Source: Streptomyces uncialis (GTDB lineage: Bacteria > Actinomycetota > Actinomycetes > Streptomycetales > Streptomycetaceae). From it: a stretch of 64,000 nt of DNA. The stretch's first letter is position 1. Every line of letters starts with the position of its first letter. A program made the translations under genes and the position numbers. The DNA is taken from NCBI RefSeq assembly GCF_036250755.1, contig NZ_CP109583.1:4774001-4838000 (forward strand), in the 5' to 3' direction. Under the pieces are notes generated by a model. It was given only the letters and a program-made list of their open reading frames with translations. It was not told the DNA's origin and made no database searches. Of the stretch, positions 7,714 through 17,389 are shown one piece after another.

Positions 7714-9405
7714 ATGGCCGCCGAACCCACCGCGCACCCGCTGGTAGCGAAGCACCGCCAGCTGCTCGACCAGGCCCTTGAGGCGATCGGTACCCGCGCG
7801 TACTGGTCCCCGCACCCCGAGCACCCCAAGGCGTACGGGGAGAACGGCAGCCTCGGCCCCGCCGAGGGCAAGGCCGCGTTCGACGCCGTCGCCGGGACCC
7901 GGCTCGACCTCGGCCAGCCCGGCACCGACGACTGGGTCGGCGGCGAGCGCTCGCCGTACGGCCCCGAGCTGGGCGTCGAGTACCCGCACCCCGACCCGGG
8001 CGTCCTGCTCCCGGCCATGCGCGCGGGCCTGCCCGCCTGGCGCGCGGCCGGGCCGGAGCTGCGCGCCGCGGTCTGCCTGGAGATCCTGGCCCGGATCAAC
8101 GCCCGGACCCATGAGTTCGCGCACGCCGTCATGCACACCAGCGGCCAGGCGTTCATGATGGCGTTCCAGGCGGGCGGCCCCCACGCCCAGGACCGCGGTC
8201 TGGAGGCCGTCGCCTACGCGTACGCCGAGCAGGTCCGCACCCCCGCGTCCGCCGGGTGGACCAAGCCCCAGGGCAAGCGCGACCCGCTGGAGCTGACCAA
8301 GCGGTTCACCCCCGTGGGCCGCGGCGTCGCCCTGGTCGTCGGCTGCAACACCTTCCCCACGTGGAACGGCTACCCGGGCCTGTTCGCCTCGCTCGCCACC
8401 GGCAACGCCGTCCTCGTCAAGCCCCATCCGCGCGCGGTGCTCCCGCTGGCCCTCACCGTCCAGGTGGCCCGCGCGGTCCTCGGTGACGCCGGCTTCGACC
8501 CCGACCTCGTGGCCCTGGCCGCCGAACGCCCCGGCGAGGGCCTCGCGAAGACCCTCGCGCTGCGCCCCGAGGTCCGGATCATCGACTACACCGGCTCCAC
8601 GGAGTTCGGTGACTGGCTGGAGGACAACGCCCGCCAGGCGCAGGTGTACACCGAGAAGGCGGGCGTCAACACCGTCGTCGTCGACTCCACCGACGACTAC
8701 AAGGGCATGCTCGCCAACCTGGCCTTCTCGCTCTCCCTGTACAGCGGCCAGATGTGCACCACCCCGCAGAACCTGCTCATCCCCCGCGACGGCATCACCA
8801 CCGACGCGGGCCCGCGCACGTACGACGAGTTCGTGGCCGACCTGGCGGCGGCGGTGAGCGGTCTCCTCGGCGACGACGCCCGTGCGAACGGCCTGCTGGG
8901 CGCCCTGGTCAACCCCGGGGTGAAGGCCCGGCTCGACGCCGCCCCGGACCTCGGTGAGGTCGCCCTCGCCTCCCGCGCGGTCAGCAACCCGGAGTACCCG
9001 GAGGCCGTGGTCCGCACCCCCGCCGTCGTCAAGCTGGACGGCACCAAGGCGGACGACGGGGCCGCGTACCTCGACGAGTGCTTCGGCCCGGTCTCCTTCG
9101 CCGTCGCCATGGACTCCACCGCCGACTCCGTGGAGCTGCTGCGCCGGACGATCCGGGAGAAGGGCGCGATGACGGTCGGGGCGTACACGACGTCCGAGGA
9201 GGTGGCACGGGCCGTCGAGGAGGTCTGTCTGGACGAGCCCGCCCAGCTGTCGCTCAACCTCACCGGCGGGGTCTATCTCAACCAGACCGCGGCCTTCTCC
9301 GACTTCCACGGCTCGGGCGGCAACCCGGCGGCGAACGCCACCCTGTGCGACGGCGCCTTCGTCGCGGGCCGCTTCCGTGTGGTGGAGGTCCGCGGCACGG
9401 TGTGA
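7714..9405 (+). CDS. paaN: Phenylacetic acid degradation protein PaaN (aldehyde dehydrogenase fold)
   Basis: 563 aa. Aldehyde dehydrogenase superfamily protein of the PaaN type found in actinobacterial phenylacetate clusters. It is thought to act at the ring-opening step, where E. coli uses the PaaZ hydrolase/dehydrogenase fusion; here there is no C-terminal MaoC-type hydratase. Seen: the cofactor-loop region (VVGCNTFPTWNGYP, NAVLVKPHPRAVLPLAL), the TGSTEFGDWLE segment, and a candidate catalytic cysteine in YSGQMCTTPQN. AGGAGGAG ends about 11 nt before the ATG at 7714. It is divergent from paaH-paaR. Whether it opens the oxepin ring alone or needs a partner cannot be told from sequence. Confidence 0.88.
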   Translation: MAAEPTAHPLVAKHRQLLDQALEAIGTRAYWSPHPEHPKAYGENGSLGPAEGKAAFDAVAGTRLDLGQPGTDDWVGGERSPYGPELGVEYPHPDPGVLLPAMRAGLPAWRAAGPELRAAVCLEILARINARTHEFAHAVMHTSGQAFMMAFQAGGPHAQDRGLEAVAYAYAEQVRTPASAGWTKPQGKRDPLELTKRFTPVGRGVALVVGCNTFPTWNGYPGLFASLATGNAVLVKPHPRAVLPLALTVQVARAVLGDAGFDPDLVALAAERPGEGLAKTLALRPEVRIIDYTGSTEFGDWLEDNARQAQVYTEKAGVNTVVVDSTDDYKGMLANLAFSLSLYSGQMCTTPQNLLIPRDGITTDAGPRTYDEFVADLAAAVSGLLGDDARANGLLGALVNPGVKARLDAAPDLGEVALASRAVSNPEYPEAVVRTPAVVKLDGTKADDGAAYLDECFGPVSFAVAMDSTADSVELLRRTIREKGAMTVGAYTTSEEVARAVEEVCLDEPAQLSLNLTGGVYLNQTAAFSDFHGSGGNPAANATLCDGAFVAGRFRVVEVRGTV

Positions 9406-9417
9406 CGGGAAGCGCGC

Positions 9418-10215
9418 CTACACCGCCGGGCCGTGGCCGGCGGACCAGTGGAAGAGGGTCATCGCGACACTCGTCGCCAGGTTGTAGCTGGAGACCCGGG
9501 GGTTCATCGGCAGCGACACCAGCTGGTCGGCGCGCTCGCGCAACGGAGCGGACAGTCCGGTGCGTTCGGAGCCGAAGGCGAGGATCGCGTCGTCGGGGAG
9601 GGTGAGGCCGCGGATGTCCTCGCCCTCCGCGTCGAGGGCGTACAGCGGCCCCGGGGGAAGCTGTCCGGCGTCCTCGACGCGCTCCACCACCGTCGCGAAG
9701 TGCAGCCCGGCGCCCCCGCGTACGACCGTGGGGTGCCAGGGGTCGAGCGTCCCGGTGGTGATCACCCCGGTGATCCCGAAGCCCGCCGCGAGCCGGATCA
9801 CGGCCCCGGCGTTGCCCAGGTTGCGCGGCTGGTCGAGAACGACGACGGGGCGGGTCCGCGGGACACGGGACAGCGCGGCGAGCCCCTCCGCACGGGACGG
9901 ACGCGAGCCGAGCGCGGCGACAGCGGTGGGATGCAGCCGGGGCACCAGCGCGCGCAGGGTGTCGGCCGGTACCTCCACGAGCAGGGCGTCCAGCGCGGCC
10001 CGTACATCGGGCGCGAGATCGTCCGCGAGGGCGAGGACGGCGGCCCGGTCGCTGGTCAGGGCGACGGGGACCGTCGCGCCGAACCGCAGGGCGTGCTTCA
10101 CCGCGTGGAACCCGTCGAGCAGCACGGCGTCCGGGGCGAGACCCCGCCACGCCCGGACGGCGCCGTCGGGGTCACGGCCGTCGCCGGGGTGGGGAAGGGT
10201 TCCGCTCGCGTTCAT
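9418..10215 (-). CDS. TrmH/SpoU family rRNA methyltransferase
   Basis: 265 aa. SPOUT-class S-adenosylmethionine-dependent RNA 2'-O-methyltransferase with the three family motifs: motif 1 VLDQPRNLGNAGAVIRLA, motif 2 ILAFGSERTGLS, and motif 3 SLPMNPRVSSYNLATSVAM, which form the trefoil knot. The N-terminal ~100 residues are the usual L30e-like RNA-binding substrate domain. Related actinobacterial enzymes modify 23S rRNA or tRNA, and some (Tsr type) give thiostrepton resistance; the target here is unknown. It is convergent with paaN, only 12 nt from its stop. It has no obvious role in phenylacetate metabolism and seems to be a passenger between paa units. Confidence 0.88.
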   Translation of the reverse strand: MNASGTLPHPGDGRDPDGAVRAWRGLAPDAVLLDGFHAVKHALRFGATVPVALTSDRAAVLALADDLAPDVRAALDALLVEVPADTLRALVPRLHPTAVAALGSRPSRAEGLAALSRVPRTRPVVVLDQPRNLGNAGAVIRLAAGFGITGVITTGTLDPWHPTVVRGGAGLHFATVVERVEDAGQLPPGPLYALDAEGEDIRGLTLPDDAILAFGSERTGLSAPLRERADQLVSLPMNPRVSSYNLATSVAMTLFHWSAGHGPAV

Positions 10216-10302
10216 GCCGGTCAGCCTACGTGCGGTCCGGGACCCGACAGTCGTGCCCCGGAGACGTGCGGTCGGGGCCCGGCCGCCCCGGCCCGGCCCG
10301 CC

Positions 10303-11562
10303 TCAGCCCTTGGCGGCGCCGCCCACGCTCGGCTCGGCCTCCCGCGGTCCCGGAGCGTCGGCGGACGGCTCCCCGGCACGCTGCCCCGGCAGTCTCACGG
10401 CCTTGGGCACCCGGCCGGCGAACGCCTTGGTGACCCGCACCCGCGCGCGCTCCGCCCGACGGCCGACCCGCCGCAGGAACGACGTCGGCAGGAAGACGGC
10501 GTCTGCCGCGATCATCGCCAGCGAGAAGAACGGCAGCCCCAGGGTGACCGCGATGACGCTGTGCTCGACGATCATGATCGCGAGAAGGACGTTCTTGACG
10601 CGCCGGTTGAACAGCGTGAAGGGGAACGCGACCTGCACGATGACGGTGCCGTAGGTGACGATCATGATGAAGGTGCCGTACTGCGTCATCAGGTCGGACA
10701 GCGCGGGCCACGGCGAGAAGTAGTCCAGATGCAGCGGGTAGTAGACCGCCGTACCGTCCTGCCAGCGACTGCCCTGGACCTTGTACCAGCCGGCCGTGGC
10801 GTAGATCAGACACGCCTCCGCCATGATGATCAGCAGCCCGGCGTTATGGGCGATGTTGGCGACGACGTCGAGCAGCCGCCGGTTCGCGTTGCCGGAGCCG
10901 CCACGGCTGCGGTTCGCGGCCCACCACAGGGCCTGGACGACCCACAGGCTCCAGAAGACCAGCAGCCAGCCCCAGGTGCCCTTGCCGCTGAACGTGACGG
11001 CCGACAGGACGACGCCCAGGGTCCACCACAGGACGGGCCCGACCACGTCCTCCGAGACCCGCACCCCGCGCGCGTGGGCAGCGGCCCGGCGGCGTTCCCT
11101 GCGGGCGTCCAGCGACCACACCTGACCGCAGCGGGTGAGGACCAGGTACATCGCCATCAGATGGATGACGTTGTCGCCGCCGTCGCCCATGAAGACACTG
11201 CGGTTCTGGAGGGACAGCACGCCGATCATGAACAGCACGGACATGGTCCGGGTGCGCCAGCCGAGCATCAGCAGGGCGCTGGACAGCAGGGCGATCCCGT
11301 AGACGATCTCGAACCAGAGCACGCTGTCGGACCACATCAGCACCGTGAAGGCGCCGTTGTCGGCGATGAGCTGACGGGCCATGTCCCAGTTCCACGGACC
11401 GTCCGGACCGTAGAGCTCATGGCGGTGCGGCAGTTCGCGCAGCAGGAAGAACAGCCAGGTCGCGGCGAAGCCGATACGGATGATCGCGCTCTGGTAGGGG
11501 CCCAGGGCACTGCCCGTGACCCGGTCGACGCCACGCGCGAAGGTACTGGCGAATCGCCTCAC
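10303..11562 (-). CDS. HTTM-domain multipass membrane protein
   Basis: 419 aa. Start GTG at 11562 overlaps the stop of the DUF5819 gene (GTGA). Many hydrophobic helices are visible (for example AIIRIGFAATWLFFLLREL, VGPVLWWTLGVVLSAVTF, NVLLAIMIVEHSVIAVTLGL), with the pattern of HTTM domains, which are distantly related to vitamin K-dependent gamma-carboxylase membrane domains. Possible functional residues lie in RELPHRHELYGPDGPW and in the conserved NRSVFMGDGGDNVIHL segment, which is typical of bacterial HTTM proteins. The last 60 residues are cytosolic and basic/proline-rich. The reaction and substrate are unknown. The tight overlap with the DUF5819 gene argues that the two proteins act together. 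Confidence 0.85.
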   Translation of the reverse strand: MRRFASTFARGVDRVTGSALGPYQSAIIRIGFAATWLFFLLRELPHRHELYGPDGPWNWDMARQLIADNGAFTVLMWSDSVLWFEIVYGIALLSSALLMLGWRTRTMSVLFMIGVLSLQNRSVFMGDGGDNVIHLMAMYLVLTRCGQVWSLDARRERRRAAAHARGVRVSEDVVGPVLWWTLGVVLSAVTFSGKGTWGWLLVFWSLWVVQALWWAANRSRGGSGNANRRLLDVVANIAHNAGLLIIMAEACLIYATAGWYKVQGSRWQDGTAVYYPLHLDYFSPWPALSDLMTQYGTFIMIVTYGTVIVQVAFPFTLFNRRVKNVLLAIMIVEHSVIAVTLGLPFFSLAMIAADAVFLPTSFLRRVGRRAERARVRVTKAFAGRVPKAVRLPGQRAGEPSADAPGPREAEPSVGGAAKG

Positions 11563-13031
11563 CGGGACCCCGCCTCCGTCCGGCCCTCACCCGCGCGCGG
11601 GTCGCCCGCCGCGTCGAGGGGCTTGTCGTCCTCGTCCACCAGCCACCAGGGGAGCTGCCGGAACGTGGGTTTGCGGTCGGCGCTCTCACCGCTCCAGGGC
11701 GGCGGCGCCACATTGGTGGTGACGGAGCGCATCTGGACCCGCTCGATCGTCCCGTCCCGCTCGTCGGGCCGCTCCGCGCGCAGACGTTCCAGCCGCATCA
11801 CGGCGATCCGGCGGACATAGCGCTCGGAGAGCGCGCCGCGCAGCCCGGTGGCGCGGTTCTCGTTGTCGTGCGAGTTGCTGAAGAAGTCCCACGCGCGGCG
11901 CAGTTCGTTCTGCTGGGTGTGGCTCGGCAGCAGATTGCCGTCGATGGCCTCCCCGTCCAGCGCGGACAGGTCGTACCACCCGGTGACGAATGTGTCCCCG
12001 CCCTTGTCCCGCAACTGGGCGCGGACCTGGACGGCGACGTTCTGCTGCAACGGGTTCGGCGCGAACAGCTTCCAGTTCTGCTCGAACTCCGGGTACACCC
12101 AGTCGTCTATGGCCTCGCTGTGCTGCTTGGTCAGCGTGTTGGACGGCGCGACATGCAGGAAGACGATCGCGAGATGGGTACCGGCGGCGACGGCGATCAA
12201 CGCGAGCGCGAGGGCCGCGACGATCTGCTGCCCGAACGGCAGCCCCGCTATGCCCGCGCGGGGCGGGGCGGCGGGGGCGGCGGGCCTGCCGGGGGTGCCG
12301 GGCCCGCCGGGAGTGCCCGGTGCGGTGTGGGTGCCTGGTGCGGCGGTGGGCCAGGTGCGGTTGTCGGGGGCCGGGGTGCCCGCGGGGGGCCAGGCGGCAC
12401 CCGGAGGCCAGGCGGCACCGGTGTGTGGGGTGCCACCCGGTGGAGGCCAGGCGGCACCGGGGAGCGGGGCGCCGGGGGCGTTGGCCGTGGGGCCGTCGGA
12501 GCCCGGTACGGGGCCCGGTACGGGGCCCACCAGGCCCGGGATGGGGGTGGGGACCGGGCCCAGCACCGGACCGGGGGCCTGGCTGCGGCGCTGACCGGGG
12601 ACGGGGCGGGGGCGGGGAGGACCGGGGTCGGCGTCTGCGTCGGCATCGACGTCGGTGTCGGTGTCGGTGCCAGCGCCAGGGCCGGCGTCGGCATCAGGGC
12701 CGGAACCGGGGCCGGGGCCGGAGTCAGGAACCGGATCGGGGTCCGGGGTGTCCGCGCGGGCCGCGGGGGCTTCGGACGCGGCCGGGGCTTGCGCCAGGGC
12801 GTCCGCCGGGTCACCGGCGGGTGTCTTCGACACCGGGCCGGCCGATCCGTCGGCCGACCCGTCAACCGACCCGTCAACCGGCTCGCGGACCGGCTCGCGG
12901 ACCGGCTCAGGGACCGACCCGTCGGCCGGGGCGTCGAGCGGGCCGGGAGGGGGCGCGGACCGGGGTTCGTGGGCCCCGTCCTCCTCACGCGCACCCCGTG
13001 CGCCCCGCGCCTCACCGTCGTACGAGTTCAT
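11559..13031 (-). CDS. DUF5819 membrane protein with long Pro/Ala/Asp-rich cytosolic head
   Basis: 490 aa from the ATG at 13031; a GTG at 13091 would add 20 residues, and neither has a strong ribosome binding site. Residues 1 to about 255 are low complexity (PVREPVREPVDGSVDGSADG, runs of D-A-D, PAGAAWPPG-type repeats). One membrane helix follows (IVAALALALIAVAAGTHLAI), then a folded extracytoplasmic domain of about 200 residues with W-Y-P-x-F-x-Q-N-W-x-L-F-A-P-N-P, the DUF5819 hallmark. It is translationally coupled to the HTTM gene downstream. Function unknown. The repeat-rich head may vary in length between strains. Confidence 0.8.
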   Translation of the reverse strand: MNSYDGEARGARGAREEDGAHEPRSAPPPGPLDAPADGSVPEPVREPVREPVDGSVDGSADGSAGPVSKTPAGDPADALAQAPAASEAPAARADTPDPDPVPDSGPGPGSGPDADAGPGAGTDTDTDVDADADADPGPPRPRPVPGQRRSQAPGPVLGPVPTPIPGLVGPVPGPVPGSDGPTANAPGAPLPGAAWPPPGGTPHTGAAWPPGAAWPPAGTPAPDNRTWPTAAPGTHTAPGTPGGPGTPGRPAAPAAPPRAGIAGLPFGQQIVAALALALIAVAAGTHLAIVFLHVAPSNTLTKQHSEAIDDWVYPEFEQNWKLFAPNPLQQNVAVQVRAQLRDKGGDTFVTGWYDLSALDGEAIDGNLLPSHTQQNELRRAWDFFSNSHDNENRATGLRGALSERYVRRIAVMRLERLRAERPDERDGTIERVQMRSVTTNVAPPPWSGESADRKPTFRQLPWWLVDEDDKPLDAAGDPRAGEGRTEAGSR

Positions 13032-13182
13032 ACCGCCCCGCTTCCGCTTCCGGTCCGATGCCGCGCCGCCCCGCCGCTCTCGCTTCGGCACGCTACTCAG
13101 GGCCGCCCGCCCGGCACAGCGTCATGGGGTTATCCACAGGGTTGACACCCTACGGGGCGGGGTCTCACCATTGAATCCGACG

Positions 13183-13206
13183 AACCGAACGATCGGTCGG
13201 TACACT
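13183..13206 (+). promoter_or_regulatory. paaABCDE promoter region with TetR-type operator, site 3
   Basis: Core ACCGAACGATCGGT (13184-13197) fits the ACCGNNCGNNCGGT pattern recalled for PaaR of Corynebacterium. A good -10 element TACACT (13201-13206) begins 3 nt after the core, so a bound repressor would block RNA polymerase. If transcription starts near 13213 the mRNA has a leader of about 165 nt before paaA, containing several GATCGGG-like repeats of unknown meaning. Confidence 0.75.
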
Positions 13207-13378
13207 GATCGGGAGCGGCCCGCACCGGACCGGGGCGGGCCGGAAGCCGATCGGGGGCGGACCGAAGCCGATCGCGCCGTGGACCACGGGCGCATCGGGG
13301 CGAAGCGGGACCAAGTCAGGCCGAATCAAGATCGAGCAGAGCCGGATCAGGGCCGGATCGGGATCGAAGGGGACGGGC

Positions 13379-14520
<1,142 letters not shown>

Positions 14521-14524
<4 letters not shown>

Positions 14525-14811
14525 GCGACACGACGGACTGGCCGCTGTGGGAGGTCTTCGTACGCTCCCGGCGCGGCCTGTCGCACACCCACGCGGGAAG
14601 CCTGCACGCCCCGGACGCCGCGATGGCCCTGCGCAACGCCCGGGACCTGTACACCCGGCGCGGCGAAGGCGTCTCGCTGTGGGTCGTCCCCTCCACCGCG
14701 ATCACCGCCTCGTCGCCCGACGAGAAGGACCCGTTCTTCGAACCGGCGGCCGACAAGGCGTACCGGCACCCGACGTTCTACGAGATCCCGGAAGGGGTGA
14801 AGCACCTGTGA
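14521..14811 (+). CDS. paaB: Phenylacetyl-CoA epoxidase subunit PaaB
   Basis: 96 aa, the usual size of PaaB, a small non-catalytic subunit needed for activity that bridges PaaA-PaaC units. Family segments seen: [32 protein letters not shown], and the C-terminal [18 protein letters not shown]. The ATG overlaps the paaA stop (ATGA) and its own stop overlaps the paaC GTG, so expression is coupled to both neighbours. Confidence 0.95.
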
Positions 14812-15566
14812 CGCGCACCGTCCCGCCCACGCCGACCGCCCTCCCCACCACGCGTCCCACCGCGCACCCCGCCGCGCTGCCCCTCGGTGACGACGCGCTC
14901 GTGCTCTCGCACCGGCTGGGCGAGTGGGCGGGCAACGCCCCGGTGCTGGAGGAGGAGGTCGCCCTGGCGAACATCGCCCTGGACCTGCTCGGCCAGGCCC
15001 GGATACTGCTGTCGATGGCCGGTGACGAGGACGAACTGGCGTACCTCCGCGAGGAACGCGCCTTCCGCAACCTCCAGTTGGTCGAGCAGCCGAACGGCGA
15101 CTTCGCCCACACCATCGCCCGTCAGCTCTACTTCTCCACGTACCAGCGGCTGCTGCACGAGGCGCTGGCCGCCGGTGACACGCCCTTCGCACCGCTCGCG
15201 GCGAAGGCCGTCAAGGAAGTGGCGTACCACCAGGACCACGCCGAGCAGTGGACCCTGCGCCTCGGCGACGGCACGCGGGAGAGCCGGGCGCGGATGAGCC
15301 GGGCGACCGAGGCCCTGTGGCGGTACACCGGTGAGATGTTCCAGCCGCTCGACGGCCTCGACCTGGACTGGGCCGGGATACGGGACGCGTGGACGCGTTC
15401 CGTGAGCGGCGTCCTGGAGGCGGCCACCCTCGCCCTGCCCGAGGGCCCGCAGTCCGGTGCGTGGCGCGCGGGCGCGGGCCGGGACGGTCTGCACACCGAG
15501 TCGTTCGGCCGGATGCTCGCCGAGATGCAGCATCTGCACCGCAGCCACCCGGGGGCGTCATGGTGA
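14808..15566 (+). CDS. paaC: Phenylacetyl-CoA epoxidase subunit PaaC (structural)
   Basis: 252 aa from a GTG overlapping the paaB stop (GTGA). Ferritin-like partner of PaaA without a full iron site. Seen: LGDDALVLSHRLGEWAG near residue 25, EEEVALANIALDLLGQAR, ERAFRNLQLVEQPNGDFAHT, and KEVAYHQDHAEQWTLRLGDG. It forms the PaaAC catalytic core. The first ~20 residues are Pro/Thr-rich and not conserved in the family. Confidence 0.93.
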   Translation: MTRTVPPTPTALPTTRPTAHPAALPLGDDALVLSHRLGEWAGNAPVLEEEVALANIALDLLGQARILLSMAGDEDELAYLREERAFRNLQLVEQPNGDFAHTIARQLYFSTYQRLLHEALAAGDTPFAPLAAKAVKEVAYHQDHAEQWTLRLGDGTRESRARMSRATEALWRYTGEMFQPLDGLDLDWAGIRDAWTRSVSGVLEAATLALPEGPQSGAWRAGAGRDGLHTESFGRMLAEMQHLHRSHPGASW

Positions 15567-16177
15567 CCACCCACAGCGTCCCCGGGGCGGCAAGCCCCGC
15601 CGCGACGGACGACCGCGGCCAGGAGCCCGGCACGGACACCGCCCTCGAAGCGCGGCTGCGGCGGCTCGCCGGATCGGTGCTCGACCCCGAACTGCCGGTG
15701 ATCACCCTCGCGGAGCTCGGCGTGCTGCGCGCGGTGCGGCTGCGCGGCCCCGGCCGGGTGGAGGTCGACCTCACCCCCACGTACACCGGCTGCCCGGCCG
15801 TCGAGGCCATGTCCCTGGACATCGAGCGCGTGCTGCACGCGCACGGCATACCCGATGTGACGGTCCGTTCGGTGCTCGCCCCCGCCTGGACCACCGACGA
15901 CATCACCGACGAAGGCCGCCGCAAGCTCCGCGAGTTCGGCATCGCCCCGCCCCGCACCCAGCGCCCCACGAGCCCGGTCGAGATCCGGCTCGGGCCGACC
16001 CGGGCGGCGGACCCGTCCGCCGCGGCCCCCGCCCCGGCCGCCCTGGAGCCGGTGACCTGCCCGGTCTGCGGATCGGCCGACACCGAACTGCTCAGCAGAT
16101 TCTCCTCGACGGCGTGCAAGGCCCTGCGCCGCTGTCTTGCCTGCCGGGAGCCCTTCGACCACTTCAAGGAGCTGTGA
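15560..16177 (+). CDS. paaD: Phenylacetate degradation protein PaaD (Fe-S assembly-type, MIP18 family)
   Basis: 205 aa. PaaD resembles SufT/MIP18 proteins and is thought to help mature the epoxidase metal centres. The MIP18 domain (about 35-140) shows SVLDPELPVITLAELGVLR and LTPTYTGCPAVEAMS with the family cysteine. The C-terminus has a zinc-ribbon-like CPVCG...CLAC pattern (about 172-200). The ATG at 15560 lies within the paaC end, and a GTG one codon later is an alternative that would give a 4-nt GTGA overlap. Its TGA overlaps the paaE ATG. Confidence 0.92.
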   Translation: MVTTHSVPGAASPAATDDRGQEPGTDTALEARLRRLAGSVLDPELPVITLAELGVLRAVRLRGPGRVEVDLTPTYTGCPAVEAMSLDIERVLHAHGIPDVTVRSVLAPAWTTDDITDEGRRKLREFGIAPPRTQRPTSPVEIRLGPTRAADPSAAAPAPAALEPVTCPVCGSADTELLSRFSSTACKALRRCLACREPFDHFKEL

Positions 16178-17235
16178 TGGCCCGCTTCCACGCGCTCCGG
16201 GTGGCCGCGGTCGACCGGCTCACCGACGACTCCGTCGCCCTCACCTTCGACGTACCGCCGGAGCTGCGCGCCTCCTACCGGCACGCGCCCGGCCAGCATC
16301 TGGCCCTGCGCCGCGTCCTGGACGGCACGGAGGTGCGCCGCACGTACTCCATCTGCTCACCCGCGCCGGGTCCCGAGGGGCCCCGGACACTGCGCGTGGG
16401 GGTGCGGCTGGTCGACGGCGGCGCCTTCTCGACCTACGCGCTGAAGGACCTCACCGTCGGCGACGAGGTCGATGTGATGCTCCCGGCCGGCCGGTTCACC
16501 CTCGACCCCGCGCCCGGACGGTACGCGGCGGTGGTCGGCGGCAGCGGGATCACCCCCGTCCTGTCGATAGCGGGGACCCTGCTGGAGCGCGAGCCCGAGG
16601 CCCGGTTCTGTCTGCTGCGCGGTGACCGGACGACGGCGTCGACCATGTTCCTGGAGGAGGTGGCCGACCTCAAGGACCGCTTCCCCGACCGCTTCCAGCT
16701 GGTGACGGCGCTGTCCCGCGAGGAGCAGCAGGCGGGCCTCGCCTCCGGTCGGCTGGACCGTGAGCGGCTGACGGCCCTGCTCCCGGCACTGCTTCCGGTG
16801 GAGCGGGTGGCGGGCTGGTTCCTGTGCGGGCCGCTGGGGCTGGTGGAGGGCGCCGAGCGGGCGCTGCTCGGCCTCGGGGTGTCGCGGTCCCGTATCCACG
16901 AGGAGATCTTCCATGTGGACGCCGCGCCCGCCCCGGCGGACCGCGTGCCCGCTCCCGCGCACAGCTCGGTCACGGCGCGGCTCGACGGACGCGCGGGGAC
17001 CTGGGCGGTCCAGGACGGCGAGACGCTGCTCGAAGCGGTGCTGCGCAACCGGCCGGACGCCCCGTACGCGTGCAAGGGCGGCGTATGCGGTACGTGCCGG
17101 GCGTTCCTGGTCTCCGGTGAGGTACGGATGGACCGCAACTTCGCGCTGGAGCCGGAGGAGACCGGCGCGGGATTCGTCCTGGCGTGCCAGTCCCGTCCGG
17201 TGACGGAGGAAGTGGAGCTGGACTTCGACCGCTGA
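16177..17235 (+). CDS. paaE: Phenylacetyl-CoA epoxidase reductase PaaE
   Basis: 352 aa. NADPH:ferredoxin-type reductase that feeds electrons to the PaaAC di-iron centre. Order: FAD-binding barrel (about 1-110, RRTYSICSP flavin motif), NAD(P)-binding domain (about 115-235, VVGGSGITPVLSIAGTLL and GWFLCGPLGLVEGA), and a C-terminal plant-type [2Fe-2S] domain with Cys299, Cys304, Cys307 and Cys337 (CKGGVCGTC...CQS). Last gene of the operon; the ATG overlaps the paaD stop (TGATG). PaaK, PaaG, PaaI and PaaJ genes are not in this window, so the ligase and the beta-oxidation-like thiolase and isomerases lie elsewhere. Confidence 0.95.
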   Translation: MARFHALRVAAVDRLTDDSVALTFDVPPELRASYRHAPGQHLALRRVLDGTEVRRTYSICSPAPGPEGPRTLRVGVRLVDGGAFSTYALKDLTVGDEVDVMLPAGRFTLDPAPGRYAAVVGGSGITPVLSIAGTLLEREPEARFCLLRGDRTTASTMFLEEVADLKDRFPDRFQLVTALSREEQQAGLASGRLDRERLTALLPALLPVERVAGWFLCGPLGLVEGAERALLGLGVSRSRIHEEIFHVDAAPAPADRVPAPAHSSVTARLDGRAGTWAVQDGETLLEAVLRNRPDAPYACKGGVCGTCRAFLVSGEVRMDRNFALEPEETGAGFVLACQSRPVTEEVELDFDR

Positions 17236-17389
17236 CCGTCCGCCGCGGCCCGGGTACGCCCGGGCCGACGCGGGCTCCGTCCCGTCGGCCCGAGGTGCGT
17301 CCCGGTACGCGAGGTCCCGTCCAGGCGACGCGAGGTCCGTCCCCGTAGGCCCGGGCGGGGTGCGCCCGGCCGAGCGGGAGGGGGTCAGG

